Shown piece after piece: positions 33,432 through 43,007 of a DNA stretch of 64,000 nucleotides. Position 1 is the first letter of the stretch. Each line of letters begins with the position of its first letter. Origin of the DNA: Uloborus plumipes. Its lineage: Eukaryota; Arthropoda; Arachnida; Araneae; Uloboridae. The stretch is taken from NCBI GenBank assembly GCA_038373865.1, contig JAXGGA010001027.1, positions 1 through 64,000 on the forward strand, given 5' to 3'. A program made the translations under genes and the position numbers. The notes below the pieces were generated by a model. That model saw only the letters and a program-made list of their open reading frames with translations. It was not told the DNA's origin and made no database searches.

Positions 33432-33850
33432 CCCTTTAAGCGGTCAATTATTTTACCAGAAATGCTTCCAAAAAAGGGCATATTTTTTTATTGCATATAG
33501 TTAAGTATCATACTTAACAGAATAAGAATATAAAGAATTTTTAATTTTTTTTTTTTTTTTTTTCGTTTTCAACGCTCTTACAATATTTTTTATTTTACAA
33601 TTTTGGTCACAAAATCCCGAAATATTTGCTTTTTTCAAGTACATTCTGCATGCAGTAATGAATGGTGTACAAATTATGCAAAAAATTCTCTCACACTTAC
33701 TGTGAATTTTGAGGTTTACAATTTTCCGAACAGTTCGGGAAAACCAGAAAAGGAAATCTGAAAATATCGATGCCCGTACGCCGTACGGGAAAACCAGATG
33801 AGGCCAATTTCGGGTAGCACGTACACCGTACGGGCAAACCACTTAAAGGG
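33432..33850. mobile_element. piggyBac-type MITE
   Basis: Ends CCCTTTAAGCGGT and, inverted, ACCACTTAAAGGG lie between TTAA (33428-33431) and TTAA (33851-33854), the hallmark piggyBac target site. At 419 bp it is non-autonomous. The right half contains repeated CGTACGGGAAAACCA-type motifs. Confidence 0.85.
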
Positions 33851-34094
33851 TTAACGTTATGTAACAAATTTTAAATAGTCGAAACAATAAGGGCTAATCT
33901 CATTCTGCTGTCCAAATATTTTCCTATGTTGAAAATGTTATTTCAATTTTCCTAATCATTTTACACACAAATAACTCATAGTGGACTGCATTTAACTTTA
34001 AGAAAACCCTTTATTCCCCTAGAAGAGCATAAATCAATCACCGACTCGCACACACTAACAAACATTCTCAAGTATACATACATGCAATACATTG

Positions 34095-34175
34095 CCAGCT
34101 CGGAAAAACAATCCAGAGACTGCAACCTCGTTCTGTTAGTTCTCATCAGTCTAAAATAGGTAATAACCGAGCTGG
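34095..34175 (-). ncRNA. Hammerhead ribozyme remnant (copy D)
   Basis: On the minus strand CCAGCTCGG/CCGAGCTGG forms outer stem I, and CTGATGA and GCAGTC are kept. GAAA has become GAGG and stem II no longer pairs, so it should be inactive. It keeps the upstream TATAAGATG box and a longer shared upstream region. It faces away from copy E, with the 5' ends about 140 bp apart. Confidence 0.75.
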
Positions 34176-34314
34176 GGGGAGAAAACATCTTATAGAAGCT
34201 GAGAGATCTGAACAAAGTGGGAGCTAATGTAAAGTTAGCACACCAGGGAGGGGCTGCAATGCTACGGTGCAACTCACAAATACCGCCTTTATTTCTATAA
34301 GATGTTCACTGTAT

Positions 34315-34394
34315 CCAGAACGGTTATTTCCTACTCCAGACTGATGAGTTTTAACAAGAATGAAACTGCAGTCTCCGGATGATATAACCGCTGG
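34315..34394 (+). ncRNA. Hammerhead ribozyme, type I (copy E)
   Basis: CTGATGA (34341-34347), GAAA (34362-34365) and GTC cleavage site (after 34373) are intact. Outer stem I is CCAG-CGGTTAT paired with ATAACCG-CTGG; inner stem I is TCCAGA/TCCGGA with one mismatch. Stem II is weak (two U-A and two G-U pairs). It is followed by the shared body TGTATTGCATG ... GGCTTAGGGGCGGTGACTTA. Probably cleaves slowly if at all. Confidence 0.82.
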
Positions 34395-34459
34395 GAATGT
34401 ATTGCATGCATTTCTGCTTTAGCTCTGGCTTAGGGGCGGTGACTTACTGTTTAAAACTC

Positions 34460-35541
34460 CCACTTATATTAATATCTAATAAACATTTCACTATATGATT
34501 CACGTTTGGTGCTCCTCGCGGCGTCCTCTCTTTTTGATATCATATTATACTTTGGGCCGATACAGAAATAAGAACCTTTTAATTCAAACAAAGAAATATT
34601 GATACACGAAGTCCCTATTATTTAGAGAATTTTAAAAATTGCTTGACACTTATCATTAATTATTTATTTGCTACTGTTGTACATTATCAGAACTTCAAAG
34701 CAGCCTAGTGAGTTTTTAGTGTTTTGACTTTCGGTTAAAATTTCCTTTTGCATCAAATCAAGTTAATTGCCCGTCAGTGTTGTGTCATGACAAAAATTAT
34801 TCATGTTTTAAATGATAGAAACTATAACTTATCGCCAGGGGGGCATCGGTAAATTAGATGTGGATCAAGCTCAAAAAATTGGTTAGGAAACACTGTTAAA
34901 AATAGCAAATTCGAACTTATCACTATCAGTTCATGTTTCGTTTTCTCTCGATTTAAGAGATGGCAGCACCATTTTATATTTTTCTTCGAAAGTGATTCTA
35001 CACAGAGTAGATTCTCCACCCGCCAGTTCAAAATTTGGTTTTCTCGGTTATTTTTATCTGTCCATGTGTGTCACAGTTGAGGAACTTTCCTTCGAACTTT
35101 TCCGAATTCCCAGTGATTTTCCTTAAGGTTAATTTATTTATGTTTATTAAGTACTATAATACTTTCTCTCTTCATGAAAATATTTTCGAAGTTACAAAAT
35201 TAAAGAAAAACTTAAATTGGCTTAAGTAATATTTTTTTAATGAGACAGTCGGGAAGAACGGGTCAGCTGCATTTATACCGAGATAAAACGTGAAAAAATA
35301 TTTCCAGCTTGCTGAATAGATGTGAACTTTAACTTGATTCTGATCTGTCCAAATTTTTGCAACTCCTCCTGACCTTTTCCATTTCCTCTTTCTTTTTTTT
35401 ATTTTTTTATTTTTTTATTTTTTTATTTTTTAGTGAAAGGAAATATAAATTCGTGTTTTTTTTTTGCTTTGAAAATTTTTACCGGTCTTTGGTTCAAAAA
35501 ATGCTGAGAAGCCTTGTTGTTAAACATATTTTAAAGGTGTG
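34460..35541. other. AT-rich DNA with a (T6-7A)n tract
   Basis: A T-rich pentamer-to-octamer simple repeat lies at about 35390-35437. No gene was seen. Confidence 0.45.
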
Positions 35542-35549
35542 GATAAAAT

Positions 35550-36348
35550 CAGGGCTGCGGAGTCGGAGTCGGAGTCGGAGTCGAAGAGTCGGAGTCGGAC
35601 TGATTTTGGACCAAAGGAGTCGGAGTCGGAGTCGCTGAAAAACATGTCGACTCCGACTCCGACTCCGACCACCTCCGATTTGGATGAAATTTTATGGAGG
35701 TGAAAACATATCTTTGAAACTAACAGATACAAATTTTCAGCGTCCAATATCCAAATCCTAAGCATCTAGGATCAATAAAAAGGGCTTCAAAATGGCGGGT
35801 CTGCTTTGTGAAACGAATTGCTATGTTTGGGCTTATGCAAGTGAATAAAAAATATTTGCAGTAAAAATGCAATGTGTTAAAATAAAGTCTGGCAATTTAA
35901 CAAGAAAAGGATTAGTTTTGTACGGAGTCAAATGAAAAGAGCGGTACTTGTCTTTTGCTCTGGAGAAAATGAACTTTTTGGGAGGTCACAGTGACCTCCG
36001 AGAATTGCGGTAAATGTGGTGAAATTACTTGCGAGAATTCTTGAGAAAATCGAACTTTTTGAGAGGTCACAATGACCTTCCATGACCTCCAACTGGGATA
36101 CCCCAGCTTGCTACCCCCCCCCCTAAAGTGAGTCTTGGCTACGACCATGAATAAAAATGAAACTTTTAAAAATTTACTTAACATTTCAACCTTTGTTTTG
36201 GGTTTTTCCCTCTTCACATTTGGGTAAAAAAAAATAAATAATAAAAAAAGCAGGAGTCGGGAGTCGGAGTCGGAGTCGAAAGTTTTAAAATCCCGGAGTC
36301 GGAGTCGGAGTCGGAGTCGACCATTTTTCCTCCGACTCCGCAGCCCTG
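35550..36348. mobile_element. hAT MITE with CAGGGCTGCGG termini
   Basis: Ends CAGGGCTGCGGAGTCGG and, inverted, CCGACTCCGCAGCCCTG. An exact 8-bp target duplication GATAAAAT lies at 35542-35549 and 36349-36356. Subterminal arrays of GGAGTC (and GACTCC) give spurious Arg-Ser-rich ORFs. A fragment of the same family is at 13068. Confidence 0.92.
35983..35997. promoter_or_regulatory. Inverted nuclear-receptor half-site palindrome (IR3)
   Basis: AGGTCACAGTGACCT is a perfect two-half-site palindrome with a 3-nt spacer. A second, AGGTCACAATGACCT, is at 36064-36078 in the same MITE. The sequence is certain; receptor binding is only a possibility. Confidence 0.35.
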
Positions 36349-36356
36349 GATAAAAT

Positions 36357-37407
36357 ACGTTAGAGAGATGAAGCTCAAATCGGCACTGAATCAAGAGGAA
36401 TTGCAGGTAAAAAAAAAATCTAACGAATTGACATAAATTTAAACCATTCCATTCTTCTTTTATGAAATGTTAATGTAGAAAATTTGTCAAACGTTAAACT
36501 TCGGAAAAAAGAAGAGAAGAAAAATCCGAATAATTATTAGTTCATCTCACTTAAAATACTCGAAAAATTCTTACGTTTTCGTTAAAATCTCTTTCAGCGC
36601 CCTTTTTCTAGGCTGCCCCCCCCCCCCCCGCTTCCTCAAAGGATAAAAATAATTTAAGTTTTTTGAATTAATTATTTAGTTGCATCTTTTAGGAAAAAGC
36701 GACGCAAAACGCATTTAAAAAATCTATAAATCTAGTGACTAATAGTAGCTAAACACTTATATTTTTTTCGTAAGGAAAAAGTTGAGAATTGCCTTATATA
36801 ATAAGGCATAAAAAAACATTATCAGGGAGATAAATCACTTTTACAATGAAGGACACGCTTGTTGAATTGTCTGCTCTAATTGAATAGAATACTAACATTA
36901 CTCTTCAGAACAAAAAAACAAGATTCAATCAATTTTCTTATCACTACATTTCACATTTTTTGTTTTATTTATATTTTTTCCTGAAAATTATGCTTTGTTT
37001 TCTAAAATGTTGCTCCTGGCTAGAATACGGGACTTTAGCCGTGCCGTATCAAGCTTTCCCGGGACGCGGGACAATGTTTCAAAAGCGGGACAGTACCTCG
37101 AAATCCGTGACGTCTGACTACCCTGATAATAAGGCTCTAGGACTAAAAAAAGAATATGCAAAAAAATGTTGTTAGGTCCAACTTTTTGATTAGGTCTTAT
37201 TTTCAGGAAAATACGGTACTGCTGAGAAAGGAAGACAGGTAACTGCTAGGAAATGTCCAACAATAAATAATGCATACAAACAACATTGAATTAAATTAAA
37301 ATAGCATAATTTATTCTATTAGCATCATCACGATTTTGTGCGGTCTCTGCAAAATTAAAAATCATTGGCCGACCATGGAGACCGATTCATGTTCATCTGC
37401 AAGATAC
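36357..37407. other. AT-rich DNA left of the Ty3/gypsy element
   Basis: A C-run lies near 36616-36629. No gene or repeat boundary was recognised. Confidence 0.4.
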
Positions 37408-37476
37408 TGTTACAAATCTTGTAAATAGTTGTTGTTTTTCCTGCCTTGCATCATTTTAATTAGTTTTGGTTTTATC

Positions 37477-37484
37477 TGACGTCA
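37477..37484. promoter_or_regulatory. CRE-type site TGACGTCA in the LTR
   Basis: Perfect palindromic CREB/ATF consensus, repeated in the 3' LTR at 43077-43084. Confidence 0.45.
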
Positions 37485-37626
37485 TGTTGCAAAAGTATCT
37501 GAAGATATCACTTTTATCACTTGTATACCGGCCCTGTAACGTTTTGTAGTTTTTACACTTTCCCTGCATTTAATAAGCGTGAAGACATTTTTCGCTCGGA
37601 GTGTTTTCTTTTTCTTTTTATTACTA

Positions 37627-37639
37627 GAAGTTTCTTGAA
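37627..37639. promoter_or_regulatory. Heat-shock-element-like triplet repeat in the LTR
   Basis: GAAGTTTCTTGAA fits three alternating nGAAn units exactly. A second cluster, TTCTAGAA (37683-37690), preceded by GAT in register, lies 24 nt upstream of the TATA box. HSF1 trimers bind such arrays. Function is inferred. Confidence 0.5.
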
Positions 37640-37713
37640 TGGATTACGTAATGTTATGAATGAAACAGAATGCTCCAGATATTTCTAGAACGTAGTAGAA
37701 ATGTCCTTCAGAG

Positions 37714-37745
37714 TATAAAAAGCTGGCCTTGAACACAAGTCAGTT
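37714..37745 (+). promoter_or_regulatory. LTR core promoter (TATA and initiator)
   Basis: TATAAAAAG at 37714 is followed by TCAGTT at 37740-37745, matching the arthropod initiator TCAKTY with a start about 28 nt downstream of the TATA box. Confidence 0.7.
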
Positions 37746-38033
37746 AGTTCTTTTCAGATGTTGATTTCTGAGAGTGCTCGTTTTCGTTCGCTTGGCGAAT
37801 GTTTGTTTTGCTTTTGTAATTGCTTAATTACTGTTCACGTTAGATACGTGGTGCTGAGTTACTGTTGAGAGTACAGTGTACTGTTTTGCTACCTAATTGA
37901 TGGATGTTTAGCAATTGTTTCCTGCTCATATTGTAAATAGTGTAAATACTTGTAAATAAATTTATAGTTACTTCCTCAAGATTGGAATGCTCATTTGAAG
38001 AAAGTTGAAGGTGCTACGGACTCGTTACAATTT

Positions 38034-38051
38034 TGGCGCCCAACGTGGGGC
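38034..38051 (+). other. Primer binding site, tRNA-Lys type
   Basis: TGGCGCCCAACGTGGGGC, four bases past the 5' LTR. This 18-mer is the primer site complementary to tRNA-Lys(1,2), well known from retroviruses that use that primer. Confidence 0.9.
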
Positions 38052-38129
38052 ATCTTCAAGGACTTTCTTGGAATTATTATTTGTGAACTTGGACTTTTCT
38101 TCCTGCGGACTTTTCGACTTCGGAATTTT

Positions 38130-41100
38130 ATGGTAATTACTCGAGCAATGGATGAACAACTGAAACAACTCCTTGATGCGATCAACGCTGTTAAAAATGA
38201 CATGGCTGCGAATCAAGAACAGTTTAAGAGTGATATGGCGACTCTGGCTACTAATCAAGAACAATTAAAAAAGGATCTAGCTGAAGAAATTAAATGCGAT
38301 CTAACGTCAATGAAAAGTTTGGTGGAAAGTAAATTTACCAATATGGAAAATAAAGTGGAGGCTCTAGAAGAGAAAGTTGACAGCGTTGAAGATCGAATCA
38401 CCACAGTAGAAAATCATGTGGAAAAGAAAATTAAAGAACTTGAATCGAAATTATCAGCATCCTCCAACAACTCAAGTGACTGTGTAGCTGCAGCTGTAAC
38501 TTCTCGCCCGTCCATCAAACTGGCCACGTTTGACGGGAAGACCTCGTGGAATATTTACAAGAAGCAGTTCCTCATCGTTTCAGAAGCAAACTCCTGGGAC
38601 TCTTCCACGAAAGCCTGTCACCTTGCAGCCTCGCTGAGAGGGGATGCAGCTGACATATTACAGACCTTCCCAGAGGACAAGATCCGTGACTTCGAAGCCT
38701 TATCATCGGCCCTGGAGCTTCGCTTTGGCGAAGTATGCCAAAAAGAAATAAGCCAACTCCAGCTGAAATCCCGACTCCAGAGGACTGGAGAGACTTTGCA
38801 AGTTTTTGCAGCAGACGTTGAGAGGCTTTCCCATCTCGCCTTCTCGGACTGTCCTTCGGGTGTTCGCGATAACCTGGCCCTGAACTACTTTATAGACGGA
38901 GTGCGAAGTCCGGAAATTCAGACGGCTCTCCGGATGGCGGACATTAAGGATCTTAAATCCGGTCTGGTCTACGCAATGAAGTTCGAGGCTGCACAGCAAA
39001 CATCCCGCAAGGATCGCCATACAATCAAAGGCGTAGAAGTGAGTGACCCGGATTTGAACTCAACTTGTCTCTCGGAAATTAAGCAACAAATCAACGAGAT
39101 CTCGGGGACCCTGAAGAAGATTACTGCTCGCAAAGACCAGAGTAGACAACCACTGAAGTGCTGGAAATGTGGCGGTGAGGGCCACGTACGTAGGAATTGC
39201 GAAGCTCGCCAAGAAAAGAAGAAGTCTCCCAAAGTTTTCCAGATTTCCCCAAGAAGTGGCGGCTGCAACGGACTTTTCATTTACGCATATGTGAATGGGT
39301 TTCCCTGCGAAATGATTGTGGACACAGGAGCCAACGTTACCATTATTAAGACTGATGTGGCTCATCAATTTGGTCTCAAGATCTTATGGACGCCGCCCTG
39401 CGTTACTCTTCAAACTGTGACAGGTGACAAAATCAAGATTGAAGGAAAAGTGAACTTAGAAATAATGTTCGGGAGTGCCACTTACCACCACACGGCATTC
39501 GTAGCTGACATTACAGATCCCTTCATTCTCGGACTGGACTTTTTGAGAAAATTTGATTTTTCTATTGACTTTAAAAATAATGAGCTGCACTCGATGAGGG
39601 AAGACATAGTGATTTTCAATACCGAAAATAACTTAAAATCCGCTCATCAAATAATAGCCCAAACAGATTTATCGATTCCCTCTAGATCAGAAGTACTAAT
39701 ACCTGGCTCCATCAAGGAAAATAACGGTTTTAAATTCGGCCTAATTGAATATCCTAACCAGAGTAATAGCCCAAAAGGAGTACTAGTGGCATCTACGCTT
39801 GTGGACCTTTCAAGGAATGCAGTTCCTGTGAGAGTCGCCAATGTAAGTGAAAGACCGATGAATATTAAGAAAGGAGAAGTGTTGGCAACTTGTACTCCCG
39901 TAAACTGCATCATCAGAAGAATTGATTCCTCCTCCGCTGTGTCTTCCGAGTCCTTGACTTCGAAATTAATTGGGAGTGCAGCATTATCGAAGGATCAAAG
40001 ATACGCTGCGGAAAAATTGGTGGACAACTTCAAGCAGGTGTTTTCATCTACATCCGAAGATGTTGGTCGCACGAGTTTAACGCAGCATAGGATCGACACT
40101 GGAGATCATCCCCCTATCAAGCAGCATCCAAGACGACTACCGTTCGCCAAGAAGGAAGAGGTTGAGATCCTCGTAAAAGAGATGCAGGAGAATGACGTCA
40201 TCGAACCCTCATCCAGTCCTTGGGCATCCCCTATCGTCTTGGTCCGAAAGAAAGACGGCTCCACCAGATTTTGTGTTGATTACCGACGCCTGAATGACAT
40301 CACCAAGAAGGACAGTTACCCTCTTCCACGGATCGATGACACTCTGGATACCCTTTCCGGACACAAGTGGTTTTCGACCCTGGATTTAAAGAGCGGCTAC
40401 TGGCAGGTGGAGATACACCCCGACGACCGAGAGAAGACGGCGTTTACAACCGGACAAGGCTTGTGGCAGTTTAAAGTGATGCCCTTCGGCCTCTGCAATG
40501 CACCAGCCACGTTTGAGCGTCTTATGGAATCAGTGTTAAGAGGACTCTCTTATGAATCCTGTCTTGTCTACTTGGACGACATCATCATCATAGGACGCAG
40601 TTTTGAGGAACATTTGGCTAATCTTAGGAAGGTGCTGCAAAAGCTTAAGGAAGCCAACCTGAAGTTAAGCCCGTCCAAATGTAATTTGTTCCGCCGTGAG
40701 GTGAACTACCTTGGTCACATTATCTCTGCCGAAGGTGTACGAACAGATCCAGATAAGGTATCAGCAGTCAAGAATTGGAGCCGCCCCGAAAATGTCCATC
40801 AGCTGCGAAGTTTCCTGGGGCTCTGCACGTACTACAGGAAGTTTGTGAAGGGTTTTTCCAATATTGCACGACCTTTGCATAAGCTGACGGAGAGCAAACA
40901 GAAATTTGAATGGTCCAAAGAATGCGAGGATGCATTTCTACAGCTGAAGGAGGCTTTAACATCAACGCCTATTCTCTCTTATCCTCAGCCTGAAAAATCC
41001 TTCATACTTGACACTGATGCGAGCCACGAGAGCGTTGGAGCTGTTTTATCTCAAGAAATAGACGGTAACGAACATGTCATCGCTTACTGGAGCAAATGCT

Positions 41101-42776
41101 TATCCAAGTCGGAGCGAAATTATTGTGTCACGAGAAAGGAATTGCTCGCCATAGTTAAAGCTGTAGAACATTTCCATCATTACCTCTACGGCCGCAAATT
41201 CCTGCTCCGGACCGATCATGCCTCTTTAACTTGGCTTTTGAATTTCAAGAATCCAGAGGGCCAGGTAGCCAGGTGGATACAGCGGCTCCAGGAATATGAC
41301 ATCGAGATTAAGCACCGAAAAGGTTTGTCACACGGTAATGCTGACGCTTTATCAAGAAGACCTTGTTCCGAGAACTGCCATTATTGCTCCCGAATTGAGA
41401 AACAGTACGGGACGACAATCCCTACTGCCTGTCAAGTTACTGCTACTTCAACATCTTCAGATCCCGATCCATGGAGTGACGACCAAGTAAGAAAAGATCA
41501 GCTTGAAGACCCAGACCTTAAGCCTATCATAGAGTTAATGGAAAAGGACAGTCGGCGACCTAGTTGGCAAGACGTTTCTATCTACAGTCCTGCAACGAAA
41601 AGATACTGGGCTCTATGGAAATCTCTCCAGCTGCGGAATGGCGTCCTGTATCGGAAATGGGAGTCTGACGATGGTAAAGCATTCAAATGGCAGTTACTCC
41701 TTCCCAGATCAAGAATTCCAGACGTTCTAAAGGAGTTGCACAGTAGTCCGACTGGAGGACATTTTGGTGTGTTGAAAACCCTCTGCAAGGTTCGAGAGCG
41801 CTTCTTCTGGAGCAAGGCGAAGGATGACGTGGAGAAGTGGTGTCATTCTTGTGACGCCTGTGCTGCCCGTAAAGGACCGAAGAGAAGAAGCCGCGGGAAG
41901 CTACATCTTTACAACGTAGGAGCTCCTTTCGAACGAATCGGGATCGACATTCTTGGTCCTCTACCGAAAACTACTGATGGGAACAAATACATCCTCGTTT
42001 CCATTGACTATTTCACCAAATGGCCCGAAGCATATTCCATTCCGGATCAAGAAGCTACCACTGTAGCAGAGACTCTAGTCCAGAATTGGATCTCGAGATA
42101 TGGGACACCCTTGCAGATCCATTCCGATCAGGGGAGAAACTTCATCTCTGCTGTGTTTAAGGGCCTATGTAAAATCCTCAAAATTGAGAAAACTCGAACG
42201 ACACCACTACACCCACAATCGGACGGCATGGTGGAGAGATTTAACAGGACAATTCTTAATAATCTCTCGCTTATGGTCTCCAAAAATCAACAGGATTGGG
42301 ACAAGAAACTTCCTCTGTTCCTACTGGCCTACCGCAGTGCTGTCCACGAGACCACCGGATATTCCCCATCACAGATGCTCTTCGGCCGAGAGCTTCGGCT
42401 ACCTTGTGATCTCGTCTTCGGTCTCCCTCCAGATGCGCCTTCATCGCCTGAGGAGTACGTCCAGGATCTCCAGGCCCGGTTGGAAGACGTTCATCACTTC
42501 GCACGGGAGCGAATCAACATCGCGACGGAGAAAATGAAGACCCGATACGACACAAGGTCCACTGGCCATGACTTTCAAGAAGGTGACAAGGTGTGGCTAT
42601 GGAATCCCATCCGACGTAAAGGTCTGTCACCCAAATTGCAGTCGCATTGGGATGGACCCTACACAGTCCTTCACCGGCTGAACGACGTCGTAGTGAGGAT
42701 CCAGAAGTCATCACATTCAAAACCTAGGGTTGTCCATTATGATCGGCTAGCCCCATACTATGGCCATAGTTCGTAA
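38130..42776 (+). CDS. Gag-Pol polyprotein, Ty3/gypsy
   Basis: One uninterrupted ORF of 1,548 residues if it starts at ATG 38130 (MVITRAMDEQLK). The frame is open back to 37995, but that Met lies inside the LTR and ahead of the primer site. Domains in order: a coiled coil (about 10-110) with heptads; a capsid-like Gag region (about 130-290); a zinc knuckle CWKCGGEGHVRRNC (about 344-357); aspartic protease with DTG (398-400); reverse transcriptase with YLDD (814-817); RNase H starting DTDAS (about 960); integrase with HHCC zinc site (from about 1204) and catalytic D1273, D1333, E1369 (59 and 35 residues between); and a C-terminal GPY module. Gag and Pol share one frame with no stop or shift, unlike many relatives, so stoichiometry control is unclear. 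No chromodomain. Looks functional. Confidence 0.96.
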   Translation: MVITRAMDEQLKQLLDAINAVKNDMAANQEQFKSDMATLATNQEQLKKDLAEEIKCDLTSMKSLVESKFTNMENKVEALEEKVDSVEDRITTVENHVEKKIKELESKLSASSNNSSDCVAAAVTSRPSIKLATFDGKTSWNIYKKQFLIVSEANSWDSSTKACHLAASLRGDAADILQTFPEDKIRDFEALSSALELRFGEVCQKEISQLQLKSRLQRTGETLQVFAADVERLSHLAFSDCPSGVRDNLALNYFIDGVRSPEIQTALRMADIKDLKSGLVYAMKFEAAQQTSRKDRHTIKGVEVSDPDLNSTCLSEIKQQINEISGTLKKITARKDQSRQPLKCWKCGGEGHVRRNCEARQEKKKSPKVFQISPRSGGCNGLFIYAYVNGFPCEMIVDTGANVTIIKTDVAHQFGLKILWTPPCVTLQTVTGDKIKIEGKVNLEIMFGSATYHHTAFVADITDPFILGLDFLRKFDFSIDFKNNELHSMREDIVIFNTENNLKSAHQIIAQTDLSIPSRSEVLIPGSIKENNGFKFGLIEYPNQSNSPKGVLVASTLVDLSRNAVPVRVANVSERPMNIKKGEVLATCTPVNCIIRRIDSSSAVSSESLTSKLIGSAALSKDQRYAAEKLVDNFKQVFSSTSEDVGRTSLTQHRIDTGDHPPIKQHPRRLPFAKKEEVEILVKEMQENDVIEPSSSPWASPIVLVRKKDGSTRFCVDYRRLNDITKKDSYPLPRIDDTLDTLSGHKWFSTLDLKSGYWQVEIHPDDREKTAFTTGQGLWQFKVMPFGLCNAPATFERLMESVLRGLSYESCLVYLDDIIIIGRSFEEHLANLRKVLQKLKEANLKLSPSKCNLFRREVNYLGHIISAEGVRTDPDKVSAVKNWSRPENVHQLRSFLGLCTYYRKFVKGFSNIARPLHKLTESKQKFEWSKECEDAFLQLKEALTSTPILSYPQPEKSFILDTDASHESVGAVLSQEIDGNEHVIAYWSKCLSKSERNYCVTRKELLAIVKAVEHFHHYLYGRKFLLRTDHASLTWLLNFKNPEGQVARWIQRLQEYDIEIKHRKGLSHGNADALSRRPCSENCHYCSRIEKQYGTTIPTACQVTATSTSSDPDPWSDDQVRKDQLEDPDLKPIIELMEKDSRRPSWQDVSIYSPATKRYWALWKSLQLRNGVLYRKWESDDGKAFKWQLLLPRSRIPDVLKELHSSPTGGHFGVLKTLCKVRERFFWSKAKDDVEKWCHSCDACAARKGPKRRSRGKLHLYNVGAPFERIGIDILGPLPKTTDGNKYILVSIDYFTKWPEAYSIPDQEATTVAETLVQNWISRYGTPLQIHSDQGRNFISAVFKGLCKILKIEKTRTTPLHPQSDGMVERFNRTILNNLSLMVSKNQQDWDKKLPLFLLAYRSAVHETTGYSPSQMLFGRELRLPCDLVFGLPPDAPSSPEEYVQDLQARLEDVHHFARERINIATEKMKTRYDTRSTGHDFQEGDKVWLWNPIRRKGLSPKLQSHWDGPYTVLHRLNDVVVRIQKSSHSKPRVVHYDRLAPYYGHSS

Positions 42777-42994
42777 AATAAATCTAAAGCTACCATGGTA
42801 ATTTGTTTGTAAATTTTGAAATAACTTTTGCCTTTAATTGTTTGTAATATTACTTTATCAATGTTATTATTTCTTTCATGTTCTCATTGGTATTGTTTAT
42901 CATGTTTATGATTGGTCATCATGTAATGTGTGCACCTGTAAATTTTCCCTTGCTTCCTTTCTGGGGATTGTACTGCCCGGGACGTGCAGTCCTT

Positions 42995-43007
42995 GGGAAG
43001 GGGGCAA
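42995..43007 (+). other. Polypurine tract
   Basis: GGGAAGGGGGCAA directly before the 3' LTR, the expected primer for plus-strand DNA synthesis. Confidence 0.8.

Larger units (their letters stand above)
37408..38029 (+). repeat. 5' LTR
   Basis: Begins TGTTACAAATC and ends CTCGTTACA. It contains an ATF/CRE-type site, two heat-shock-like elements, a TATA box, an initiator-like TCAGTT and an AATAAA (37955-37960). It differs from the 3' LTR at position 37900 (A here, C at 43500). Confidence 0.96.

Noticed and set aside
35520..36394. Arg/Ser-rich and Asp/Ser-rich ORFs
   Set aside because: They are translations of the GGAGTC arrays at the ends of a hAT MITE, present in sense and antisense.
37995..38129. 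Upstream in-frame extension of gag-pol starting at a Met at 37995
   Set aside because: It would begin inside the 5' LTR and run through the primer binding site; the ATG at 38130 is the first one past the primer site.
42100..42537. Overlapping ORFs inside gag-pol on both strands
   Set aside because: Shadows of the gag-pol reading frame.
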